DNA from: Acanthaster planci
Lineage: Eukaryota; Echinodermata; Asteroidea; Valvatida; Acanthasteridae
Assembly (NCBI RefSeq): GCF_001949145.1
Contig: NW_019091548.1
Location: 502,527-517,817 of the forward strand
Length of the DNA: 15,291 nucleotides
Direction of reading: 5' to 3'
Shown piece after piece: positions 8,987-15,291 of the stretch. The notes beneath the pieces are model-generated. The model worked only from the letters and a program-made list of their open reading frames with translations, was not told the DNA's origin and made no database searches. The position numbers and the translations under genes are program-made. Within the stretch, counting starts at the first letter, position 1. Each line of letters opens with the position of its first letter.

Positions 8987-9363
8987 CTGAAATAAATGAA
9001 GGATGAAAATTTGGCATTACATTTAATTAAATGAGAGATCTGTTTTGGTGGTCAATATGAACTTAATTCAGAAATATCCAGAAAAATGTGTAGAATACAT
9101 TTGTTGCCAAAATGTCAAAGTAGGCCTATTTCGACATCAATTGAAAAAGTCTTTTGATGATGTAATATTGACCTATATAGCGCAACTTGTATAGATCATA
9201 TATTCAAGTGCACTTTCCTCTTACAGAAAAATATATCCACAAACACTACTTGAAACTACATAATTATAAGTCGTTTAAATGGATTTTACATGTTAATTGA
9301 CTTTTAGACCTGGTGGTACAAGTTGATATACGGGTACGAGTTGACCTATGCGTGTTCACGTAC

Positions 9364-9638
9364 CTATATTTGGCCTTTCGTTTTGCAGTTTTGGGATGGT
9401 ATAAAGCAGGTGTTGCTTCACTTGCTTCAAAGTAGTACCACAAGTGCCAGTGTCTTCCTCCCATCTTCTATAAGCCTTGGACCCCTTGCACTTGATGAAG
9501 GAGCATGCCCTCCATGACTTCAGGATACAGTTCCTTCAGTGCAGGGCGACTCTGAGGTCATTTCGCTTGGGATTTCTGCCTTGGTAACTTAGGCTTCGGA
9601 CTTTCGTCAAGCCAACTTATGTCCCCCTTTTGGACGGT
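9364..9638 (-). pseudogene. Exon 1 region of the transposase-like pseudogene
   Basis: The secure part is the 3' end. From about 9487 to 9364 one frame reads GSKAYRRWEEDTGTCGTTLK, then a helical QVKQHLLYTIPKLQNERPNI, and reaches a donor GTACGTG at 9363 in phase 1. Upstream, a different frame (9638-9470) gives protein-like sequence including GDISWLDESPKPKLPRQK and ALKELYPEVMEGMLLHQVQG, with one TGA at 9560-9558. The simplest reading is one coding segment with a stop and a frameshift near 9480. Alternatively the exon starts within 9535-9490 and the upstream string is chance. No initiating ATG is assigned; the true start is probably farther upstream (higher coordinates). Confidence 0.5.
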
Positions 9639-9639
9639 T

Positions 9640-11729
9640 TAATTCCACGTTCACTTGATCAGAAGACTTTGCTACAGACTTCTGGTTTCATGTGATTGTA
9701 AAGTGTGCTAATGGACATAGAGCAATGTACATGTAACTTGCCCTGTGGTTGCATTAGAAACAATTAGCTACACTGCACTCTCCTGTACAATGAAAATGCC
9801 CAGTCATGACTCAGACATACAATACAAAGGGAACAAAGCATCGAGCTTCGTCTGGCCAGAGAAGATTATACTAAGTACTTTCTTCCAATGAATTATGTTA
9901 ACAATACAGCTTGCAAGGGGTTTCTCAAGGCATGCACTGTGCCCATTGCTATTAAACATGCCTACCCCAAAAACCGCTTTTAGAATGAAAAACCCTATTC
10001 CTAGGGTAGAACTACACACTCAAGCTTGTTAATAACCAAACTGCTATACTGATAGTTGGCTTATAACTAAAACCATTACAAAGAGTAAGCATTCGTCAGC
10101 AGAATGAAATCAAGTAGCAAGAATGGAGTCCCAGCCACTGCGATATAAAGCCTTGTCTTTTTACTTGAATACCTCCAGCATTGCCTTTGACATAGGATGC
10201 TGAAAAGGCTACAGATCTCACAGCCCCAATCTTCTAAACAGTGAAAACACTTGGCAGCGTATAAACTGCAAAACCTGTTCACAGCAAGGGTGGGTGAACT
10301 CAAAAGGGCAGCAAACTTTAAATTTGAGTGTGCTTTAATACAGCCAAGCCAATGAGGGAAGCCATTCTTGTGGTAAATTGCAACTCTGACGATGGACATG
10401 TAAAGATACAATTTGTTTCATTCCTCTTCGGGATTTCAGAACGTAAACACGCACATTTGAAGTTTTTTCAATCATGTCGAGTAATAAAGTTCTGGTCAAC
10501 AGGGTTTCAACTTACATTTTGTTATATTAAACATTACTGAAGTGAAAATTTAAAGTATCTTCTGAGGCTTGTCAAGATTTAACGAACGTAACCATGCCAG
10601 TTTATTTCAAGGTCTAATCATATTGATATATTTGAAAATGAAGTCGAGCACGATTAACACGAGCACACTTGAGATGAGATCACGCTTTAGACGAGCATAT
10701 TTCTTCAGTCCCATTCATGTACTTCCGTTTGTTGATATCTTTTCATTGTAGTTTGATTGATGCTCCATTATATTTACTCCTTCAAAGACAGCGTTTTGAG
10801 TAAGAGATTCTTAGTTGCTACTGCTGCGACTTTGTAGAGGGAGAAGAGGCTTTGTAGAACCCTGCAGTAACTTATGACAAAATATGCACAGAAATAATTT
10901 ACTTTTAACATTTTCTGCCTGAAAGGTTAAGCTCTACATCAAAAGCAAAACCATGCAGTAACCCAAACTCATGTTTCAAACTCAGCGAATGGTGAGGAAC
11001 TCAACAATCCAAATGATTCGTTGCCCTTTAAATGTCACCATTTTTACCTAAACATTAGAGAAAAGTATACTATAAAAGCTTCAGCGAAGCTCAGTTTACA
11101 TCTGAAAGTGACCCCTGAAGTATTTTTAAAACCCAACAAAATAATGAAATACATATACATGTAGGCCAAGTCTGTGGGCACGTGGGTGTTCGTAGAAAAG
11201 ATATATCACACATCTACAGCAATTCCTGCCTTGTAAATTCGAAGAAAAGTTTAAGCAGATTAAATTTTTTTAAGAATGGATAGCAGGCACCATTCATTCT
11301 GTCACCATCTTCACACATTGCATAGCTTTTGCTGCTGCCACTGGTTGGAACGCATTCTTTGCGCCTAAATTAACATAGCAAACTCAAAGCACAATGGGGC
11401 ATTCTTGTCTCACTGGAGGGCCAAAGTGTGCCCTCGTTCTGCCACACTGGAACGGGGCCTTTTGTTCACTTTAATTAAACGGCAGGGAACGCGTACTAAC
11501 AAGTGGGAATGGGAGGAATGTTTTTGGTCCCTTAGATCAAGTTTGGAATATAAAAATTTTAAAGACCCCTGTCACAAAATTACATGTACAAACCATGTGG
11601 AGAAAGTCTGAAAAAGGAAAAGAAAGCTAGAGGTCGTATGTCTCCTTGCCAACAGAACAGAGGGCTTTTTCACATTCTTTTATTAATTTGAATGACGTAT
11701 CTACTGCACAAACCTAAGGGTGTAATTAT
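9640..11729. other. Long stretch without a recognised gene
   Basis: Both strands were read for exons with splice ends; none gave a familiar family. The open frame at 10076-10411 (minus) has an unusual Cys content but no zinc-binding spacing I trust. At 11390-11560 the DNA is somewhat GC-richer and a plus-strand frame runs through it, yet nothing is recognisable. No hairpin-headed repeat copy was noticed here. Confidence 0.4.
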
Positions 11730-12390
11730 TTTTTCAGGTCTAGGGTTTCAACCCATTCATGCAAGTACTTCAAGAAATAACATGCTTTAAAGAGTGCACC
11801 ATAAATGTCAGGTGACATGATCATCTGATGATGTCATCATCACATGAGGTCAATATTTGCCTAAAGCACTTCCTTTCCAAGATATCAGCAAGGTTTCAAC
11901 CCAATCAGACATGCACTTTAAGAAAAATAGCACTTGGAAGAGTGCATCGTTTAATAATATCTATTGACATGATCATCTGATGATGTCACCATCACATGCG
12001 GTCAATTTCGTCTATAACACTTCCATTTCTAGTTATATGCAAAGTTTGAAAACAATGAAACATATACTTCAAGAAATATGGAGCTTTGATGGGTGCACCT
12101 TTAATGTCAGGTGACTTGTCACGCAATGAGGTCATCATCACATCAGGTCAATGTTCGTCTAAAGCACTCCCCTTCAAAGATATCTGCAAGAATTGAACCC
12201 AACTGGATATGTACTTTACAAGATCTAGTGTTTTGAAGTGTGCACCTTTAATGTCACATTATTTGTCATCTCTAGCCATCATAACTACATACACAAGGTC
12301 ACTGATTGTCTATAACACATCTTTCGATAGCTATCTGCAACGTTTCAAACCAATTAGATATGTAAAATACAAGCAAACATTGTGTTCATC
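11730..12390 (+). repeat. ~148-bp tandem array A, about 4.4 units
   Basis: The anchor GTTTCAACCCA-like string recurs at 11745, 11893, 12044, 12191 and 12342, giving spacings of 148, 151, 147 and 151. A typical unit runs: TTTAATGTCAGGTGACATGA, a GATGATGTCATCATCACATG segment, AGGTCAAT, TCTATAACACTTCC, GATATCTGCAAG, the anchor, then GACATGTACTTCAAGAAAT and GAGTGCACC. Units have clearly diverged, so the array is old. It has no coding capacity. Confidence 0.85.
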
Positions 12391-12849
12391 AAAAAAACAC
12401 AGAATGGATTAAATTGGATTTAAAACATCTCGGTGCTTTGGCGTTCCATATAAATCAGCGACACGTTTTCCAATGACTTTGAGGTTATGTTGTCCATACA
12501 AAGTGATCTGACTTCAGCACCACGTGCTTGTTTAAATGCCCCAAGTATGCGCCCACGCACTGTGCAAGGTCTTTGTTGCAGGCAGACATAACATGTTTAC
12601 CCAATAGAAGCCAATACACAGTGAACATGTACAGTTCAGATGGGATTTTCGAGTAAAGGTGCATTTTTGTTGTCTGCATCTCATTTGTGTAAACAGGTAA
12701 GCCAGTGTTGCACTTAGTGCAATTGACTCCGATGTTTTAGCTATCATCTGATGTGCATCTCATGCTTATACCTCTCAAGGTTAATTTTTTACCAAATTTG
12801 GAAGTATAAAAGGCCTTTTTGGCTTTTTCACAAGTTGCAAAAAAGGCAT
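12391..12849. other. Spacer between repeats, nothing recognised
   Basis: Non-coding sequence separates array A from the next hairpin-family copy. The two overlapping minus-strand frames here (12485-12747) show no conserved features. A single CACGTG occurs near 12522. Confidence 0.35.
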
Positions 12850-13300
12850 TACGTTTGTTGTGTTTTTTCTTTCTTCCGACTTCTGCTGACCCAAATCCAC
12901 TTTGTTTCGTACACGTTTCTTCCACCGTGGACTTTAATCCCTTAGCAACTTTGGATCTTCATCAAACTTACATCAGTGAAGGGCCCTTGTGTATAGATGG
13001 TCCTAGAACAATGACATCATGATGACAACATCAAGTGATTTATTATTGATTTTTTAATATTTATTTCAACCCATTGACTTTGTACACGTTTTTGAGGCAT
13101 CATTTGGGTAACTTAGCTATCTTTCATCGTCAACAAAGTCACACCAAGCACAGACCCTAGGGCAAAGATAGTATTAAAATAATTATGTCATGATGATGCC
13201 ATCAAGTGATCTTTTATTAAGTTTTGAATATTTAAATATTATGTTAAATTTTAAAAATCTATACAAAATCAACCGTGGCCTTCCCAACATTCAGTTTTCG
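12850..13300 (+). repeat. Hairpin-family repeat, copy 2, dimeric body without clear head
   Basis: The pyrimidine-rich start is followed by two related halves. Each has ACTTTGTACACGTTTnT-like or TTCGTACACGTTT words, a CCTAG(A/G)(A/G)CA-type segment, a palindromic TCATGATGATG core (13012-13030 and 13184-13202) and ATCAAGTGAT (13030-13039 and 13201-13210, 171 bases apart). It ends with CAAAATCAACCGTGG near 13278, matching the end of copy 1. The hairpin head is degraded or lost. Confidence 0.65.
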
Positions 13301-13320
13301 TTAAGTGGCAGAGTATAATT

Positions 13321-13620
13321 AGCTGTTTCGGCGAAACAGCTTTAGTTTTCGTTAAAGTTTTTTTTTTTTTCCTTCTCTTTTTGGTTTTTTCGCATTCTGC
13401 GAAAAAGAATTCTTTTTGCCAAGATTTTTTTGGGGGGGTTCTTCTTCTTCTTGTTCCATTTCTTTTGTACACATTTTTCTCCAGAGCACTTTACTCCCTT
13501 TGCAAGGGTCAATCTTCAAAGAAGTTGCCTCAAGCAAAGACCCTATGGCAAAGATGTGCCGCAAAGCATGACGTCATGATGACGTCATCATCTGATTTTT
13601 ATTGAATATTGAGTATTTAT
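13321..13620 (+). repeat. Hairpin-family repeat, copy 3
   Basis: The copy opens with a perfect hairpin, AGCTGTTTC GGC GAAACAGCT (13321-13341), then a T-rich tract. Inside the tract is a second perfect hairpin (TTTTTCGCA TTC TGCGAAAAA, 13386-13406), followed by TTGTACACATTTTTCTCC, CAAAGACCCTATGGCAAAGA and a double TGACGTCA palindrome at 13569-13587. A TTTTTATTGAATATTGAG segment ends it. Only one body half is present, against two in copies 1 and 2. Confidence 0.7.
13569..13587. promoter_or_regulatory. Paired CRE-type palindromes in copy 3
   Basis: TGACGTCA at 13569-13576 and again at 13580-13587 form a 9-bp-arm palindrome around one G. TGACGTCA is the full consensus for CREB/ATF factors. It is part of the repeat, so any regulatory effect is inferred. 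Confidence 0.5.
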
Positions 13621-13849
13621 TTTACATACTCTGCATTGGCTGCTGTGTGCTTGGACGTGCAATATCTGTCTGTATCGTGTAGCCAGCAGCGCACTGTGCG
13701 TAAGGCATATACTCAGTACCTGGCAAAATGCTACGCACATGGTGCCAAGAGCAGATCGCATTGTATGGAACACTAAAAGGGACAATTGTTACAATTGTTG
13801 GACAATCTCTAATCTGTGCTCTTTCCACGATAACAATGTTTTGTACTGT
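13621..13849. other. Unassigned spacer
   Basis: It lies between copy 3 and array B and is somewhat GC-richer near 13630-13740. It holds an inverted pair GACAATTGT/ACAATTGT near 13780-13798. No gene is seen. Confidence 0.35.
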
Positions 13850-14410
13850 ATTTTGTATTGTACGTGTCTGATTGGGTTGAAACCTTGCAGAAAGTTAGGA
13901 AGGGAACTTTATAAACGGAGATTGACCTCATGTGATGACAATGTCATCGACCGACGAGTCACATGACATTAAAGGTGAACTATTTAAAATTCTATATCTC
14001 CTGAAGTGTATATGTCCAATTGGGTTCAAAGCTTGCATACATCTTTACTGGGAAGTGATTTGGATGATTATTGAACTCATGTGATGATGACGTCATCAGG
14101 TGACAAGTCACATGACATCAAAGGTGCAGTCTTCAGAGCACTATATACACCGTAAAGTACAGGTCCGATTGGGTTCAAACCTTACAGATATCTTGAAAGG
14201 GAAGAGCTTCAGACAAACATTGACCTGATGTGGTATGGACTTCATCATGTGACCAGTCACATGACATTAGAGGTACATTCTTTACAAGCTAGAATGGGAA
14301 GTGTTATAGACAAGGTGACAAGGTGTAAAGGGTGCAAACTTTAATTCGTTGTATCTTCTAATGTCTGGAAGGGTTCAAATATTTGTTATAATGAGGTCAC
14401 CAAAAACATC
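13850..14410 (-). repeat. ~148-bp tandem array B, inverted relative to array A
   Basis: This is the reverse complement of the array A unit. The anchor ATTGGGTT occurs at 13871, 14019 and 14168 (spacings 148 and 149), preceded by GT(A/C)CGTGTCTG- or TATGTCCA-like sequence and followed by GACCTCATGTGATGA and CACATGACATTAAAGGTG. A decayed fourth unit (GGGTTCAAAT at ~14371) lies beyond a ~50-base insertion. A TGACGTCA sits at 14088-14095. Confidence 0.8.
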
Positions 14411-14860
14411 ATTAGAGTCTTCTGGAACTCTTGGATAGATGTTTGAGTAAAAGAAATCTAAATGTGGTGATGTCTCAAATGAAGGAATGCCCTTTTCTTA
14501 AGTCCCAAGCAAACAAGGTGAAAGAAGGCAGACCCTGGCGCTTGTATATATGGTGATTGGCCTTTGTGTGTAGCCCAGAAATGAAAAGACCGAGTTCGCA
14601 TCATAACCACCAGCTTCACAAAGTCCCCGCTTTGAAAAGAGGCAACAGAAATGTGGAAGCGTGAGTAGAGCCGCATGCCACCGAACAATGACCCTTTTCA
14701 CTGTGTAATTCAAAGCGTGCAGAGCACGCAGGACCACAAACCGATAATTTGCTGTTTGGCAGGTAGCCTTCGTGGCCAAGCGAGGCTGGAATTCTTGTAG
14801 TCAGCTTTCGGGAAAAAAATTTCCGTCGTCAAGGGGTTAAGACAGACAAAACCTCTAGTT
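14411..14860. other. Stretch without recognised gene, overlapping minus-strand frames
   Basis: Two minus-strand frames overlap at 14458-14779. The longer (14498-14779) does not start with ATG, and neither resembles a family I know. The GC content is a little above the surroundings at 14500-14780. It may be the remnant of a coding segment, but there is no positive evidence. Confidence 0.3.
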
Positions 14861-15291
14861 AGCTGAAACAGCTATTGCTTTTCTGATTAATTTTTTCTAG
14901 CTGTTTCGGCAACTGCCGGAACAGCTTTTGCTTTTCTGATTATTAGCTGTTTCGGCAACTTTGCCAAAACAGTATTGTTTTTCTGCTTTTTTTTCTCTTT
15001 TCTTTTTTTTTTTCTTCTTCAACTCAATTCCTTCCACCAGTCGACTTTGGCAGTTTACTAAATCTGATCGACTTCAAACTTGGCAGACCATTGAACCATC
15101 AACCAAGGACAGTCCTAGAAGAAATTCACAGTGATAACTTAAGGAGTTTATTTATTATTGTTTTTTTAAGCATTAATTTTTCCCCACAGACTTTGTACAC
15201 AGATTGCACACAGTTTTCGGACTGTCCTAAATCAGGCTATGAGGGCGCTATTGCAGAATTACGGTTACACCTGCCTGGGCTTATGAAGTAA
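14861..15291 (+). repeat. Hairpin-family repeat, copy 4 with triplicated head, cut by window end
   Basis: Three head hairpins follow one another: a truncated AGCTGAAACAGCT (14861-14873), AGCTGTTTCGGC AACT GCCGGAACAGCT (14899-14926) and AGCTGTTTCGGC ... GCCAAAACAG (14945-14972). Each is followed by TTTTGCTTTTCTGATTA-like or TTGTTTTTCTGC-like sequence. Then come the T/C tract, TTCCACCAGTCGACTTTGGC, a CTTGGCAGACCATTGAACCA segment and, near 15186, ACTTTGTACACAG, the start of the second half. The element continues beyond 15291. Confidence 0.7.

Larger units (their letters stand above)
5589..9638 (-). pseudogene. Multi-exon DDE transposase-like gene with C-terminal zinc finger, inactivated
   Basis: Four exons on the minus strand can be joined: ~9638-9364, 8986-8921, 8180-7835 and 6546-5589. 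All three introns have GT..AG ends and the phases match at each junction (1/1, 1/1, 2/2). The joined reading matches, from memory, uncharacterised proteins that are frequent in corals, molluscs, echinoderms and amphioxus. These have a helical N-terminus, the string LIDARVPAKENS, a DDE core and a Cys/His tail. Proposed catalytic residues are Asp in YVDNKNK (8031), Asp in ITDGGAD (6401) and Glu in LNPVERVW (6269), 43 residues after the second Asp. Clear breaks are a TAG at 7866-7864, a frameshift between about 6214 and 6180 and another between about 5760 and 5690. A TGA at 9560-9558 and a frame change near 9480 are probable further breaks. DNA breakage and joining is the expected ancestral role. 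Whether the source was a transposon or a host gene derived from one cannot be told here; no terminal repeats were found. Confidence 0.75.

Noticed and set aside
10076-10411. Cys-rich minus-strand frame as a zinc-binding protein
   Set aside because: Cys and His spacing fits no finger I know, and no splice or family support was found.
13739-14330. CRISPR-like array
   Set aside because: The spacing is ~148 bp with diverged full-length units, not short identical repeats with unique spacers, and the DNA is animal-like.
14498-14779. 93-residue minus-strand frame as a gene
   Set aside because: It has no ATG start and no recognised motif or splice context.

Overview
The window looks like nuclear DNA from an animal, probably a marine invertebrate. 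It is AT-rich, and almost every long open frame is spurious. Coding signal comes in short exons bounded by GT..AG splice sites with pyrimidine tracts. Low-level words such as TACATGTA and TAGGCCTA also occur; in my experience they are common in echinoderm, hemichordate, amphioxus and mollusc assemblies. The species cannot be fixed from the sequence. Nothing suggests bacteria, phage or an organelle.

Left edge (1-700): two short exon candidates on the minus strand. One (158-1, running off the window) carries a 36-bp tandem repeat that reads in frame as a 12-residue protein repeat. The other (693-608) encodes a charged helix resembling the core of PRKRIP1 (DUF1168). Both are fragments of genes that extend outside the window or into exons I could not find.

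From 700 to 5580 lie non-coding sequence, one copy of a hairpin-headed dispersed repeat (1793-2212), one isolated unit of a ~148-bp repeat (3490-3700) and a few weak exon-like stretches on the plus strand.

Centre (5589-9638, minus strand): the main gene of the window, a multi-exon pseudogene of a DDE-type transposase-like protein. Four exons join with matching phases at three introns: 9364/8986, 8921/8180 and 7835/6546. The product carries an N-terminal helical part, a DDE core with acidic residues at 8031, 6401 and 6269, and a C-terminal C2H2 zinc finger ending at 5589. It is broken by a TAG in the third exon and by two frameshifts in the last exon. An apparent TGA and frame change in the first exon may be further breaks. 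Its introns hold a small inverted-repeat element (8369-8507) and, on the opposite strand, a possible short first exon with a YY1-type site (7559-7614).

Right part (9640-15291): no recognisable gene. From 11.7 kb on it is a mosaic of repeats. A ~148-bp tandem array runs forward (11730-12390) and the same repeat runs in reverse (13850-14410). Three copies of the hairpin-headed repeat (about 12850, 13321 and 14861) lie between and after them. These repeats carry palindromes with TGACGTCA (CRE/ATF-type) cores. The genes do not form an operon or pathway; the window is mostly a record of mobile-element insertion and decay.
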